A stretch of DNA of 64,000 nucleotides from Aegilops tauschii subsp. strangulata (taxonomy: Eukaryota; Streptophyta; Magnoliopsida; Poales; Poaceae), in the NCBI RefSeq assembly GCF_002575655.3, contig NC_053040.3, positions 363,132,267-363,196,266 of the forward strand, given 5' to 3'. The translations under genes and the position numbers were made by a program. Below, one piece after another: positions 12,144 to 23,985 of the stretch. How positions within the stretch are numbered: position 1 is the stretch's first letter; each line of letters starts with the position of its first letter. Below the pieces are notes generated by a model. The model did not search any database and had not been told where the DNA came from. It saw nothing but the letters and a program-made list of their open reading frames with translations.

Positions 12144-13045
12144 CGTGGGCGGTGGATTGGCTCGGCTGTATGGCTCCTTGCCGAACTGCCACTCTCCGGA
12201 GAGTTTGCAGTTCGCGAGGTAGTTCACCATATAGGCGACCTCCTCGTGCGGCATGTCCTTGGTGCACATCCGGCTCGGATCGAGCTGGCCGCTCATCTGA
12301 CAGATCAGAGGAGGACGGCTCTGGAGCGGAAGAACCCAGCGCGTGACGAAGGCGGCCAGAAGGTCGGGCCCCGTCAGGCCCTCCGACTGGGTCATCACTC
12401 GCACTCGGGCGACGGCTGCGGACCCAGCCGGTGTCAGAGTCACGGCCCGGAAGGACCACTGGGGCCGCCTGCCCGCCGGTGGGCCAGCTACGTAAGCCGG
12501 CAGGTTGACGTAGTCGCCCCTTGGGGCGATGTTCCGCACATAGAAGTACGACTTTTGCCACTTCTTCACCGATTGGATCAGCGTGATGACGGCGACGGGG
12601 TTGTCGGCGACCGACCTCCGCGACGCGATGAAGGCGCCAGTCAGAGCCGGCACGGCCTGCATGCGCGTGCCCAGCTTGGACTGGAAGAACTCCCCCAGAG
12701 CTCGAGGGTAGGGAGGACGCCGAGGTAGCCTTCGCACAGGGTGACGAAGGCTGACAGCAGCACCACCGCGTTTGGGGTGAGGTGGTGCGGCTGGAGCTGG
12801 TAGAAATCGAGCCAGGAGCGGAAGAAGGCGCTCACTGGCAGGCCGATGCCGCGCAAGAAATGCGAGCGGAAGACCACCCACTCGCCCTCCCGCGGCTCCG
12901 GCATAATTTCCTTCGCCGGCGCAAGACGGACCTCCACCTTGTCCGCGCCGGGCAGCCGCCGCGTATTGCGGAGGAACTCGACGTGATCCTCGTGGACGTT
13001 GGAGCCGTCCCAATCCCCGCCATACTGCTCCGTGGCGGGAGGCAT
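12144..13045 (-). pseudogene. Antisense gene of copy A, exon 1: Transposase_28-like ('putative gypsy type transposon') domain
   Basis: The start codon at 13043-13045 is homologous to the start in element E. Early residues include VVFRSHFLRG...FYQLQPHHL and then LLSAFVTLCEGYLG, which I recognise as the Transposase_28/PF04195-type domain found in extra ORFs of plant Gypsy elements. The frame breaks at a GGGGG run near 12700 and continues one frame over to the donor (GTATGC at 12138-12143). The same break occurs in element E. A TATA box lies 141 bp upstream. Despite the Pfam name there is no evidence of transposase activity; the role is unknown. Confidence 0.75.
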
Positions 13046-13185
13046 GGCGAAAACAAGCGCGGTGGCAAAGGAACGTGTGGTGGAAGAGCGCGGCGGCGAG
13101 GCGCTGTTGCAAGAAACGACGAGCGAAAGAAGATGGTGGAAGGAGGAGGAGCGTGCGAGAGCCTGCCGCCCTCCATCTCCCCCTA

Positions 13186-13193
13186 CTTATAGC
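13186..13193 (-). promoter_or_regulatory. TATA box of the antisense gene, copy A
   Basis: Minus-strand GCTATAAGTAGGGGGAG lies 141 bp upstream of the homologous start codon and is conserved in sequence and position in element E (140 bp upstream). The minus-strand location makes it separate from the LTR promoter. Confidence 0.65.
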
Positions 13194-13641
13194 TTCGCGA
13201 GGTGAGGCCGGGGAGGCCGGACGTGGGGGGAGACGTGGGATTAACTGCACCCATTCCTCGCACGCCTCGCGATTATTACGCCCTAAAGGCGAGCCGAAAC
13301 TGCCGCAAGGAGACGCGCGGGCGGTTTCGGGATGCAGAGAATCCGCGCCTGGGCCCGGTCATGGACGTGGCGGGCCCCCGCCCTGCGGCGACGTCCCATC
13401 GCGCGCGTGGGCTGGTAGGCTTTCCGGCCAAGGGGGGCCACGTGGTTCGCAGACGGCAAGTGGCCGGCCCGCGGCCCGGTGCACGCACTGGCGAGCTCCC
13501 GCCCTCCGACTCCGGAGTTTTCGACCAAGGCGGCACGCCTAACCAAAGCCGGCTCCCAGCTGTCGGCTTGTCAAGATAGGAAGCTGACCGAGCTTCTCAA
13601 CTCCTACCCAACCTCGAAGCCCAATCAGCTTCAGGGACTAC

Positions 13642-14813
13642 TGTCGGAGTAAATGGCCATGGGTAGCCTAACCGACTGCCCCTGGTTCTTCTGAAAAATT
13701 ATCAGGCCTTTGGGCCTCCAAGCACTCCAAGCATTGGACCACCTCCCCTGGCCGGCTACCCCCGAAGCCGACTCACGGGAGGCGGCCCAACCTCAGCAAC
13801 CTCCCCCCCAGGATATCCGCGGGGTGGCCAACTCCAGGAAGCCGGCCTCGAAGAGCGCCGACTCCAAGAAGCCGGCCGAGACCACAACCACCAAAGCTAC
13901 ACCCACATAACGGTGACAAGACGGGGTGTGGCCACAGTGCGGCCAACTACCCCCGAAGCCCGAGGCAGGCATGGCCACAGGAGGCCGTACGGGACGGCCG
14001 TCTCCCGTTCGGCTCGGCACTGTAGCCATGCTAGCCTCAACGTCATCCACGACAGACTCCCGTACGGCCCACGGGCGGCGGGTCCCCTCGGCCAGAGAGA
14101 AGCACGGAGGCGGCCCAGCCTCCCCCAGTCGGCCAAGGGCATAGCCGGCCCCCAGAAGCCGGCTACCCCCTCCCTCGAAGCATGCGCCCCATTAAGGAGA
14201 CAAGACGAGGTAAGGCTACAGTGAGGACCCTCGAGGCGGCCCACTGTAGCCACGATTACCTCAACAACGCCCTCGTCATCAGGGGCGGGGCTACAGTAAG
14301 CAGCCGCCGACAAGATCCTAGGCGGTGGGGCCGGCCTGTCGACCAAGAGGCCGGCAGCCGGCAGGACCCACTACTCGACGGGCCCCAAACAACCGGCGGA
14401 GAAGCCGGTGAGCGTAGACACTGATGGCTGGGACCAGAGCCCAGCCGGATTACAATTGTACCCCCGGGGGGTAGGCCTATATAAACCCCCCGGAGCACCC
14501 ATGCAAAGGGTTGGCTTCTGAGCATAGCACACACACCATAGAGAGAGACAAGTGAGAGCTAGCCTTGTTCTTCTTCTCCCTTGAACCCAACAGCTCTAGG
14601 AGCGATTGTAGCTACTTTTACTGATCTAGTGATCATGCGGAGACCCCGCAGAGCAGGACTAGGGGTGTTATCTCCTCGGAGAGCCCCGAACCTGGGTAAG
14701 ATCCACCGGCGTGCATGTCTTCGCCTCATACCGTTTCCAGGCACCGGCGACGTCTTATTGGCACCCACAATGATAAGCCACCCATTGGCATATGTCGCAC
14801 CAACCACCTGACA
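13642..14813 (+). repeat. 3' LTR of Tat copy A (1172 bp)
   Basis: Starts TGTCGGAGTAAATGG after TCAGGGACTAC (polypurine tract) and ends CACCTGACA, homologous to the 1144 bp LTRs of E but with more substitutions and indels. TATA box TATATAAA at 14478-14485 lies in a CCCCCGGGGGG...CCCCCC context shared with E. The adjacent five bases AGGAG would be the right target duplication; the left partner is outside the window. Confidence 0.88.
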
Positions 14814-15079
14814 AGGAGTAGGGTATTACGTATCACTTTGCGGCCCGAACCTGGATAAATTCCCCGTGTTGATCTTCTAAACCCGCTCTTTCCACAGCCC
14901 CGCGCCCGCCAACCGTAGAATGGATTCCCCGTGATCCCATAGGTGTCGTTCCCACCGACACCGTCAAAGGCGTCAGAATACAACTCTAGATCTTCCTCCT
15001 GCTCTCTATGAGCAATACAAGTCTGATCCAGAAGAAACCTATGGTCAGCGCAAATCACACACGCAATGGATTAGACGAT
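14814..15079. other. LTR-like fragment and junk between copy A and coding remnant C
   Basis: 14817-14870 (GAGTAGGGTATTAC, then CGGCCCGAACCTGG...ATAAATTCC) resembles the transcript-start part of Tat-type LTRs such as 17872-17925 of element D. It is probably a leftover of another LTR into which copy A inserted. The rest, to 15079, has no identifiable feature apart from the beginning of the coding remnant's frame. Confidence 0.4.
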
Positions 15080-17159
15080 ATTGGGAAGAAGAATTGTTTC
15101 ACTATTACTTCCTTACACCTGAAGATGCTACCAAGAATGTTGTGATGCTACCATGGGTAGATATTGTGTATAGAAAGCTTATCCCGAAGAAAAAGGTTGA
15201 TGCCATTGGGTTAGGCTTCAACCCATGCATGGTGAGATATGATATGCCTCAAGATCTAGATCCCATGAGCATTCTTTGGTGTCGTGACGATGACCTGTTT
15301 GAAGCCAATTATCAATACGCTAGGGCCAGCAGAGCAGAACAGAAAGGGCTATGGAATTTACTTCAGTCCTGGTCCCACAACGCCAAGGCCATATGGCACC
15401 CTTCAAGCTGATCATAACCTAGTTGGCCACTTTGATAGTTTTGAAGCTTATCTTGCACACTATGCTGAGCTCAGGGCCAATGCTGAAGTTGCACAAGAAG
15501 GAGATCAACAATAGATGTTTTTTTGACTGGGATCAACAATAGATGTTGCTCCTGAATCACCAAAGCCTCTGAAAAAGGCAAAGGCTTCTAAGGCTAAAGA
15601 GTCAATGGCCTCAAAGGCCTCAAAGACTGTTGTTGTTGTTGTTGTTGCTGCCCCAAAAGCTTCAGGGGTGAAGCCATTGAGATCTGCACCTCCTAAAACC
15701 AGTGTGCACTTTGAAACTGTGTCTAGAAATTCTCCGAAGACAAAAGCATCTATTAGGCAAGGCCCCAAACCAACAAGCACAGTTCAAGATGATGATGACA
15801 TCATTGACTTGTCTAATGATGATGCTATTGAGCAGTTGATCAAGAACAAGAAGGAAGAGGCTGATATCTTCAAGGACCTGCCTCTATTCGATCATGACAT
15901 CCTCAACAACTTCATTGATGAATGGTTTAGCGATCCCTCAATCTCCATTGATGATCTTCAACTGCCCATTGACATAAGTGTCACATTTCAAGGGTTCATT
16001 GCCCAAGAACTGGGAGTTGTGCAAAAGGTTCATGAACAAAAGAACAAGATCGATCATGAGAAAGCAGTCTTCAAGAAGCATGTTGACAAGCTTGGAGCCA
16101 AGGAAATCAAGGTCTTCAAGAAGATGATGGCTAATGTGAGAGGAGAATTCCATAAGTGTTGTGAAGAAGCAAAAAGCGCTCAAGAGCGTCTGAAGAAGTA
16201 TGTTGAGAAAATAGTCCAAGCCCATAATGAGGTCTTGAAGAGAAGCACTTGGTCGTCCAGCTATTGATCCAAAGTTGATGAAGAAGAAAAATAAGAAGCC
16301 AGTGACTCTTGCTACCGAGGTCCATCCTAGAATTATCTTCCGGCCAAATTTTGCTAGCCTGAAGCCATCTGCATCATCTGTTGCTCAAGAAAGGCAGAAG
16401 ACAAAGCTTGCTAAAGCCGAAGCTCACAAGCGCAAGGAGGCTGAAGTCATTGCTCCCTCCCCCACTCAAAAGCGTCGTAAGAAGAAATCATCAAAGGATT
16501 CACATAGGGCCCAAGTGCCTCCAACTTCTCAGCAACCCGCTCAAGAGGAGCCTATGTTTGTTGAACCCATTTATGTTGCTCCACCTGCCTCAACCAACAC
16601 TGAAAGACATGTTTTGATAATAGAGCATGCTTCCATAGAGGCTTCTTAGAAAGAATCTAAAGACATTCCAGCTGCTGACTTCACCGCAGCTGAAGACATT
16701 GGTCATGATGACAATGTGAATCAAGATGGTGATGCAGTTCTTCCTTAGCTCCAATCTGAATCGGTATCATCGCACGTTCAAGGGAACAGTGAGCATATCA
16801 AAATTGGTTATCCGACGCATATCATTCCCGATGAGTTCAGGGAAGAGCAGCATCCCAATTCGCCACTTCATGAAGTGATTCCCACAACTCCAGCAGCTCA
16901 AGTTACCACGCCAGTACTTGAGGCATCACAAACACCACCCGAAACCATGGAGGAAGATTCAACATCTTCACAAGTGCCGCCCTCTTTCTGAAGACTTCTA
17001 GAGGCCCAAGGCCCTCCTCCTCCATGTCAAACATTCCCAAAGAGGGATTGTGAACTGAGACTTCTATTGCACAAGAGGTCATTCAAGAAGCTATACGCAC
17101 AAGTACCACAACTGATCTTGAAACCAAACTGACGATATTCCACTACATTAGCCAAAGAT
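15080..17159 (+). pseudogene. Unrecognised coiled-coil protein remnant (element C), interrupted by element D
   Basis: Successive + frames encode a hydrophobic/aromatic block (15094-15411) and, after a frameshift, its continuation to 15514. A Lys/Ala-rich then acidic stretch (DDDDIIDLSNDD) and a Lys/Glu heptad-like coiled coil follow (15605-16267). After a one-base shift near 16245 comes a basic KKRKK-type segment with Pro/Thr-rich tail (16275-16649, then open to about 16990 apart from stops at 16648 and 16747). The composition fits a retrotransposon accessory protein (DNA-binding, nuclear). I do not recognise the family. It resumes at 37233 beyond element D. Confidence 0.5.
15503..15547 (+). 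repeat. 17 bp direct repeat flanking an 11 bp filler
   Basis: GATCAACAATAGATGTT occurs at 15503-15519 and 15531-15547 with TTTTTGACTGG between. This looks like a small templated duplication inside the coding remnant and contributes to its frame disruption. Confidence 0.7.
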
Positions 17160-18059
17160 TATCGGCATTCTGGGAACGGGGGTCCGCAGACTTGCCTGCC
17201 TGCGGCCACGGCGTGGCTAAGCTAGCGGGCTGTATGGCCCATCTTCATCAACAAGGAAATCAAGACCTTCACGAGGGGCCAAGCCTCGCGAGGCAGACGC
17301 AAGACCTCCTCAGGAGCGGCCTAGCCAGGCAGGCTCATGAGGAGTGGAGATATCAAGGCGGGGCAAACCTCACGAGGCTCTCGTGACGTGAGCCATGACG
17401 ATCGGCACCAGGCAGGCGCCAGGCGGGCGCCAGGGCGCACGGCGTCCTTGTTTCCTCTTTGGTGCTAAAGAAGCAGGCGCAGGCGCGGAGTACCAAGGCG
17501 TCAAGCAAAGGTTTCCATATCGGTGCAACGAGACCAAGACCAGCAGGACGGCGAGACGGAGGTCACCATGGAGCCCAGGACGGCGTCACAATCAGAGCCT
17601 TTTGCAGGCGAAGACCGCTTTTGTCAGGATAGCTTGTACTAGCTGTCCCCTTTCAAATTTGCCCGCCGTTGTTGGCTCCCTTCCCGCTCAATATTTGGGG
17701 AGAGGACCAGGGCCTATATAAGTAGAGCTAGCCACCACAGTAGAGGATAGATGAGGTCGTGCTCTCACCGCACAAGTTCACCAAGCACAAGAACACCTCA
17801 ACCTCAGGAGTCTGTTCTTCCCCTTGTACTGCTCATCATCAGCCCAAGAGGCAATCCACCACCACACACTGGAGTAGGGTATTACACCACATCGGTGGCC
17901 CGAACCAGTATAAATCTCGTGTCTTTCTGTGTTGCGAGTTCGTCGAGTTCATCCGTGAGATCTTAGCGAGCTAGGGCGTGGATCGGTAGGAGGGAAAGAA
18001 CTTCGCGCGCACCCCAGAGTTCGAACCTTAAGGGTTTTGCCGGAACCTGAGATCCGACA
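17160..18059 (+). repeat. 5' LTR of element D (900 bp)
   Basis: Begins TATCGGCATTCTGGG (first dinucleotide TG mutated to TA) and ends GATCCGACA. It is homologous to 36341-37232 and to the LTRs of element I. TATA box TATATAAG at 17715-17722 follows GGACCAGGGCC; the transcript start is expected shortly downstream. Confidence 0.9.
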
Positions 18060-18061
18060 TT

Positions 18062-18079
18062 TGGCGCGCCAGGTAGGGG
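18062..18079 (+). promoter_or_regulatory. Primer binding site of element D
   Basis: TGGCGCGCCAGGTAGGGG begins two bases after the LTR and is nearly the same as the site of element I (48303). It begins with the obligatory TGG complementing a tRNA CCA end. tRNA identity not determined. Confidence 0.8.
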
Positions 18080-18131
18080 TGCGCCGAAGCTTCTTCCTCA
18101 CCAATCGACTTACCGACGCTCCACGGCCAAG

Positions 18132-19127
18132 ATGTCCGGTGACCCAAGAGCTGACTCCGACCATTGGGCAGCCTGGCCGGCCCGGGCGACGACGCCTGCC
18201 CATGAAGACCTCAACCCCACGCTCCAGGCGGCGCGAGCGCCATCCAATGATGCGGGGCGCGGGCAGCGTGGCCAGGCGTCGTCCACCCTCACTCCACGAC
18301 AAGTACGAGCCGCTGCAAGGGAAGCAAGCCACGCCGTGGCGACGGCGCCGCACTCGCGGCGGGAGCAGGCAAACATGCGGGCAGCACTCATAGTGGCAAG
18401 AGAGCTGCTGCGGTGCAGGCTGATGGAGAGCGGCCGGGATGCGCTGCCGGGACGCGTTGCCGAGCTGCTGGATGCGGCGACATCGGGAGCACTGCCCTTC
18501 TGCTATCGGCTCCCTTCTCAGGCCGTTGCGGGGCCTCATGGCGGGCCTCGCCGCAACCACGCGCCATCGGGCGTGCCTGGGAGCTTCGTCAACACCAGCG
18601 GGGCCAGCAGCGCCAGGGGCTCCTCCGCCCCCATGCCCCCCGCAATAAGCACGGGCACAAGCGTCGCCCCCCATGGTCCCAGCGAGATGCCACGCTACTG
18701 TCCTCAGGACACCACGCGGGGCCGAGCAACATGGAGTGTGGTGCACTACGGCGAGGTGTTTGGGGTAACGGCCCCGGAAGCCTACGTACCCCGCATGATG
18801 GACCAAGAGTACGCACCGGAGGACGACCCCGGCTCTTTCGTTGGAGAAGATTGGGAAGAAGGGGCGCTAGGAGTCGAAGGCTTCCAGGAACCAACGGAGA
18901 ACTGCGATGATCGCGCCATCAACAGCAACTACAGGGTACCACTAATCTCTCAAGAGCAGGCTTACGCTAACCATGGGCTACAAGTGAATCAGGTCGCAGC
19001 GTCGATCGACGACCCTGGCACAACAGCATCCCTTCCAACAAGGGAAGCATGCCGGGGGCCACCAGGAGGGAGCCAGGAGCAAGGCCCCTCCCCACATCAC
19101 GCGAAGCCGGGTGACACCCGGAGGTAG
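18132..19127 (+). CDS. Gag N-terminal-like ORF of element D (331 aa)
   Basis: First ATG after the primer site, open for 331 codons. An Ala/Arg-rich helical segment (about residues 55-115, REQANMRAALIVARELLRCR) resembles the N-terminal part of element I's gag (ARAALLAANELLRYR). It then turns Pro/Ser-rich, and acidic (EYAPEDDPGSFVGEDWEEG). The capsid-like region visible in E and I gag and the Cys-His knuckle are absent, so this is a truncated gag. It may retain N-terminal interaction functions, but no activity can be claimed. Confidence 0.6.
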   Translation: MSGDPRADSDHWAAWPARATTPAHEDLNPTLQAARAPSNDAGRGQRGQASSTLTPRQVRAAAREASHAVATAPHSRREQANMRAALIVARELLRCRLMESGRDALPGRVAELLDAATSGALPFCYRLPSQAVAGPHGGPRRNHAPSGVPGSFVNTSGASSARGSSAPMPPAISTGTSVAPHGPSEMPRYCPQDTTRGRATWSVVHYGEVFGVTAPEAYVPRMMDQEYAPEDDPGSFVGEDWEEGALGVEGFQEPTENCDDRAINSNYRVPLISQEQAYANHGLQVNQVAASIDDPGTTASLPTREACRGPPGGSQEQGPSPHHAKPGDTRR

Positions 19128-20030
19128 GCCCTCTGCCGGGGAGGCCTCGACGACCCTTCCCCCGGCAGAGGACCCGTGGTCGCCGAGGGCACCGCTGGTG
19201 CCCTCTTTCCCCCCTTTGTGTCGTCCAGGTTGCCGGTCGACTCAAAGGTGGTCGAGGGTGGCGCAAGGCGGGGCCTCGCCTGGCGATATGAAGCAAGGCC
19301 GGTACCTGTGAAGAAGGCCCAGTGCCTGTGAAGCTCGCCGCCCGTGACACTCTCACGTAATAATGAGTTGGGGCTGTACACGCCCCGGAGTCTCAGGGGT
19401 GCCGGCCTCAGGCCCTGGGGCTCCCTCCCACGCCTAGTGGCAGCACTTAGCTCCCCGCTGGTGAGAATACTTGAAGACCAGAAGACTAGAATAGGCGCCG
19501 GACGCGGCCTTTCGTTTTGGATCTCTTTTTCTGTAGCCTTGCTTTCTGGATCTAGATTTAAGTTGAAGTCGAGTTTTTATCGGTGCGCGCGGGGGGGGGG
19601 GGTGCCTTTTCTCGTTCAAGCAATTTCTTGCTTTCTGGATTTCGTTCTGCCTGGGACTCATGGCCGTCGCCTTCCCCTCACGAGCCCCTCGCGAGCGGGA
19701 CTGCGTGAAGTGCACGCGTGCCGAGCGCGCGCTAACGCTGCAACTGGTGCTTGCCTCTTGCGGGGCCCCTCCTGACGGGTCGACAAGCTCCGCAGGATTC
19801 TCAGAAACTCGTCGCCTCATGACCCAGCTCGAGGCTGGCACTGACTAAGGTAACCTACGGCGGGAAACTCATCCCTGGACTTACGAGTTCGCGAGGGCAC
19901 ATACTCAATACCACGTAGAAAAGTAAGGCTGCAACTTGCTTACATGAGGGGCTCCCCCTCTCAAAATGCTCTTACAATTTTTCCAAGGGCCGTGCCCGAG
20001 TTTTTGCATGCAGGATGCAATGACAGGAGA
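19128..20030. other. Non-coding middle of element D (site of the missing gag-pol)
   Basis: No coherent coding. It contains a CCCGGCAGAGG / CCTCTGCCGGGG inverted pair around 19130-19175, a 10-base G run near 19592-19601, and spacer up to the 3' end of the antisense gene. The junction where capsid-to-integrase was lost must lie here, but I could not place it. Confidence 0.5.
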
Positions 20031-20425
20031 ACATGGGATCAACCAGATATGTCACTTGCTGCATCGCCCTCGGACGCGTCACTCGCACCATCTTCCTCTT
20101 CGCCGGCACCATCACCGCCTTCGGCGATGCCTTCATCGCCGTTGTCAACCACATTGCCTTCGTCTACGACGACCACCACCGCGTCGTCGTCAGAAGCGAA
20201 GGCTCTGACCAGCGCATCCACGTTGTCCTCCACCCACCGCGCCAGGTCACCCCGGACAGCCTGCGGCACGGGGGCAATGGCGGCGTCGAAGTCAAAGTCA
20301 GGAAAGGTGTTCCTGAGGTGGCTAAAGATGCGAGAGAACGCGCGCCCGAGCAAGCCCCGACTTCTCTCTTCCACGAGCCGGCGAGCCCTGTCAGACCGGG
20401 CTTCTAGGCACGTCACCACATCGGT

Positions 20426-21569
20426 TGTCAGAGTAAATGGCCACGGGTAGCCTAACCGACTACCCCTGGCTCTTCGGAAAATTTATCAGGCCTTTGGGCC
20501 TTCAAGCACTCCAAGCATTTGGGCCGCCTTCCCCGGCCGGCTACCACTAAAGCCGACTCCCGGAAGGCGACCCAGCCTCACCGACTCCAAGAAGCCGGCC
20601 AAGAAGGACGCCGACTCCTAGGAGCCGGCCAAGACCACAACCACTCCTACATAACAGCGATGTAACGGGGTGTGGCCACAGTGCGGCCCACGACCCCCGA
20701 AGCCCAAGGCGGGCATGGCTACAGGAGGCCGTACGGGAGGGACGTCTCCCGTGCGGCTCGGCACTGTAGCCACGCTAGCCTCGACGTCATCCACGACCCA
20801 CTCCTGTACGGCCTGAGGACTGCGGGCCCCTTCAGCCAGAGAGAGGCGCGAAGGGGGCCCGGCTTTTCCTAGTCGGCCAAGACTATAGCCGGCCTCCAGA
20901 AGCCGGCTACTCCCTTCCTCGAAGCAGGAGCCCCATTAAGGAGACAAGACGAGGTGAGGCTACAGTGATAGCCCCCGAGGCGGATCACTGTAGCCACGCT
21001 TACCTCGACAAAGCCCTCATCATCAGAGGCGCGGCTACAGCAAGCAGCCGCCGACAAGACCCTAGGCGGTGGGGCCGGCCTGTCGACCAAGTAGCCGGCA
21101 GCCGGCGGGACCCAGCAGCCGGCGGGACCCAGCAGCCGGCGGAGAAGCCGGTGAGCGTAGACACTGACGGCTGGGACTAGTTCTTAGCCGGATTACCATT
21201 GTACCCCCGGGGGGTAGGCCTATATAAACCCCCCGGAGCCCCCATGCAAAGGGTTGGCTTCTAGGTTAACACCCACGCATAGCACACACACCATAGATAG
21301 AGAGAAGCAAGAGCTAGCCTTGTTCTTCTTCTCCCTTGATCTCAACAGCTCTAGGAGCGATTGTAGCTACCCTTTATCGATCTAGTGATCATGCGGAGAC
21401 CCCGCAGAGCAGGACTAGGGGTGTTATCTCCTCGGAGAGCCCCGAACCTGGGTAAGATTCGCCGGCGTGCATGTCTTCGCCTCATCCCGTTTCCGGGCAC
21501 CGGCGATGTTTTATTGGCTCCCACAATGATAAGCCATCCCTTGGCATATGTCGCACCAACCACCCGACA
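20426..21569 (+). repeat. 5' LTR of element E
   Basis: TGTCAGAGTAAATGG...CACCCGACA. TATA box TATATAAA at 21221-21228 lies between GTACCCCCGGGGGG and CCCCCCGGAG, a strong GC palindrome around the promoter. Two or three short tandem units of CCGGCGGGACCCAGCAG occur at about 21095-21145. The LTR drives the + gag-pol transcript. Confidence 0.93.
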
Positions 21570-21571
21570 TT

Positions 21572-21590
21572 TGGCGCCCACCGGGGGGCC
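21572..21590 (+). promoter_or_regulatory. Primer binding site of element E
   Basis: TGGCGCCCACCGGGGGGCC starts two bases after the LTR end, the form typical of RIRE2/Grande-like Tat elements. tRNA identity (Arg has been reported for some Tat elements) is not verified here. Confidence 0.85.
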
Positions 21591-21599
21591 AGGTGCACC

Positions 21600-23985
21600 G
21601 TCGTCCGGAGACCTGTTCTGGACGGGAACCCTCTTCCTTCCCCGCGAGTGCAGCCAGCCTGCTGCGCCCGATGGCGTTTGCCCCGACGCGCTGCAAGGCG
21701 TCGACGACGCCTGCGCAGCGAGCCGCCTCGCCGATCTGCTCGGCGAGACTCGCATCTCCGACGAGCCTGCGTCCGACGCAGGCACCGACTACCCCGAAAG
21801 CCGCCTCGTCAGCCTCCTCGACCAACTTCACGTCTCCAGCGAGCCCGCTGCGGACATAGAGTCGGTCGGCTCCACCGACCCGATGATCATCGACTCCGAC
21901 ACCGCGTCGCTCGACGCCTACCCCTCCGACGTGGTGGTCTTCGACGACCCCCTCCCTCGAGCTGACAGCGGCAGCAGCGCTGTCACCGAAGTGCTGGTCA
22001 TCAGCCACGTCTCCAACTCGGGCGAGAACGCCCACGACGCTCAGCAAGCGGCGATGCACGACCTCTCCGTCCCCATCCCGGCCGACGCCGACGCCGAGAC
22101 CCTGGAAGCACGCCGCCTTGCCCTCATCGCGGAGGGCAAGAAGATAGCCTCGATGAGACGCCTCACCGAGGCCCACCAGCGCGAAGTCGACCGCGCCGCC
22201 TTCGGGACGCCGCCGCCTAGCGGCCCGAGCCGAGCCTGCTTCGTCCAGAAGCGCGGCGCAGCCGTTGCCAGCATGCTGGGCGCAGATCGCCCCGTCTACG
22301 CCACCCCGCTCGAGAATCTGTGAGCCGCTCAGGCGGCAGCGGAGGAGCTCAATGGGCTGGGAGCCGATGAGCTCCCTTACATGACAAGACGGATCCAGCA
22401 GCTGATCGACGCGGCTGCAGAACGACATGAAGCCGGCGCCCGAGCTGATAGCCATCCCCCGCGCCGGGAGCACGCCGCGACGTCCCGCTCGCCGACTGCG
22501 AGTGGCGCGCGCCAGAAGAAAGACAAGGAGCCGGCTGCAAGCCGCAGCCGGACTCGCATTACCATCGAGCGCGACGCGGATGGCCGCCCTCGAGCTGTAG
22601 AGCACGAGGGAAACCTGCCTCCTCCCCCGCCTCGAAGAGAAAGACGCCTCACTCCACCGCCTGTCACCCATCCGACTCTTGGCGACCGACTCGGCCGCCG
22701 AGAAGGAGTCGGCGAAAACGACGCCCGCCACAGGATCGACCGCCTGGCTCGATCCTTGGCGCTAGAAGAAGAAGACGATGTCGGCCCGCCATGCTTTGGC
22801 CCCCGCATCCGCGACGAGCCCTTCCCCAAAGGGTTCTCGCTTCCCAGAGACACACCCAAGTACAACGGCTCGGTGAAGCCGGAAGATTGGCTCATCGACT
22901 ACTCCACAGCCGTCAGCATCGCCAACGGCAATCGGCGCGTCGCCGTGAAGTACGTCCCCTTGATGCTGCAAGGCACGGCGCGCACATGGCTCAACAGCCT
23001 CAAGCCCTACAGCATCAATAGCTGGCTGGACTTCACCGAAGTTTTCGTCCGCAACTTCACCAGCACCTACAAGCGGCCTCCCAAGCCTCGCCAGCTCTCC
23101 CTCTGCGTCCAGGGGCCCAACGAGTCGACCCGCGACTACCTCACGCGATGGGTCGAGCTCCGCAACTCCTGCGAGGGAGTGCACGAGGTCCAGGCCATCG
23201 ATATTTCACTGCCGGGTGCCGAGAGGGCACCCTCCTCAAGCACCGACTCCTCTGCAACGAGCCGGCTACCCTCGATGAGTTGCTGATCACCGCCGACAAG
23301 TATGCCACTGCCGGCTCCTCCATGAAGACCGAGCTCCGAGTGGACGCCTCGGGGAAGGTAGTTGCTCCGGCTCCCAAGACGCCGGCTGGCGACCCTAACC
23401 GGCGCCCCTACCAGAACGACCACAAGCGCAAGGGCCCCATGCCAACTTCCTCCAGTCGGCAGGTGGCCACAGTTGAATACGAGCAGCCCGAAGAGCGGCC
23501 CGCTCCCAAGAAGAAGGGTGGACGGCCGCCTTGGCAGCCGTCTTTCTCCTACGAACAAGCACTCGATGCTCCCTGCAAGTTCCACAGCGGCGCAAAGCCG
23601 TCCAACCATACAACACGGAAATGCCACTGGCTCACCCGCATCACCAAGGGCGAAGGGATGGTGCCGCCTCCGCCTCCCGGCCCGCCGCCTCCAGCTCCCC
23701 AGCAGCCGGCGGCCCGACTGGCAGTCGGCGCCATCCAAGACGAGTTCCCCGAAGCGCACGACGCCTACGTCGTCTTCACAAGTCAAGTCGACGACAAGCG
23801 CAGCCGACGCCGGCAGCACCAAGAAGTAAACGCAGTTGCCTCTAGCACCGCCGAGTTCATGCACTGGTCGGAAAAGCCCATCAGCTGGAGCCAGGCCGAC
23901 CACCCAGAGGTGATGCCTTCGCCTGGCTCCTATGCTATGGTCTTGGACGTCACCCTTGCGACGAGAGGCGAGCTGCCAGATTTTC
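21600..23985 (+). pseudogene. gag of element E (broken)
   Basis: The main frame is open from before the primer site; the start codon is unresolved. It encodes an acidic N-terminus (LADLLG..., LVSLLDQLHV), an Arg-rich linker, then the capsid-type domain (PKYNGSVKPEDWLIDY, MLQGTARTWLNSL, FVRNFTSTYKRP, about 22850-23080). A Cys-His knuckle-like C-x2-H-x7-H-x4-C (CKFH...H....C) follows near 23576. Defects: stop TGA at 22321-22323 (consistent with CGA to TGA at a CpG), a one-base loss near 23202, and another frame change at about 23950-23985 before protease. It would form the virus-like particle; this copy cannot make a full product. Confidence 0.85.

Larger units (their letters stand above)
1..14813 (+). 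mobile_element. Tat-lineage Gypsy LTR retrotransposon, copy A, 3' portion (cut by window edge and by an insertion)
   Basis: Positions 1-511 and 11741-13641 align by eye with 30740-33109 of the complete element E, and 13642-14813 matches E's LTRs, so this is the post-pol part plus 3' LTR of a second, more diverged copy. Gag, pol and the 5' LTR lie left of the window. Only the antisense gene region and 3' LTR are visible. The chromovirus at 512-11740 interrupts it. Assignment to Tat rests on similarity to E, whose pol is readable. Confidence 0.85.

Noticed and set aside
12246..12728. Plus-strand frames opposite exon 1 of the antisense gene (also 31671-32213)
   Set aside because: The minus strand carries the conserved Transposase_28-like domain, splice sites and TATA box; the plus frames are mirror images conserved only by virtue of that.
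19592..19601. G-run as a regulatory quadruplex
   Set aside because: A single G homopolymer without further G tracts nearby; more likely slippage than a functional structure.
21511..22731. 406-codon minus-strand frame opposite gag of element E
   Set aside because: It is the shadow of the gag frame in GC-rich DNA; the + strand has a clear capsid domain and the minus frame has no recognisable motif.
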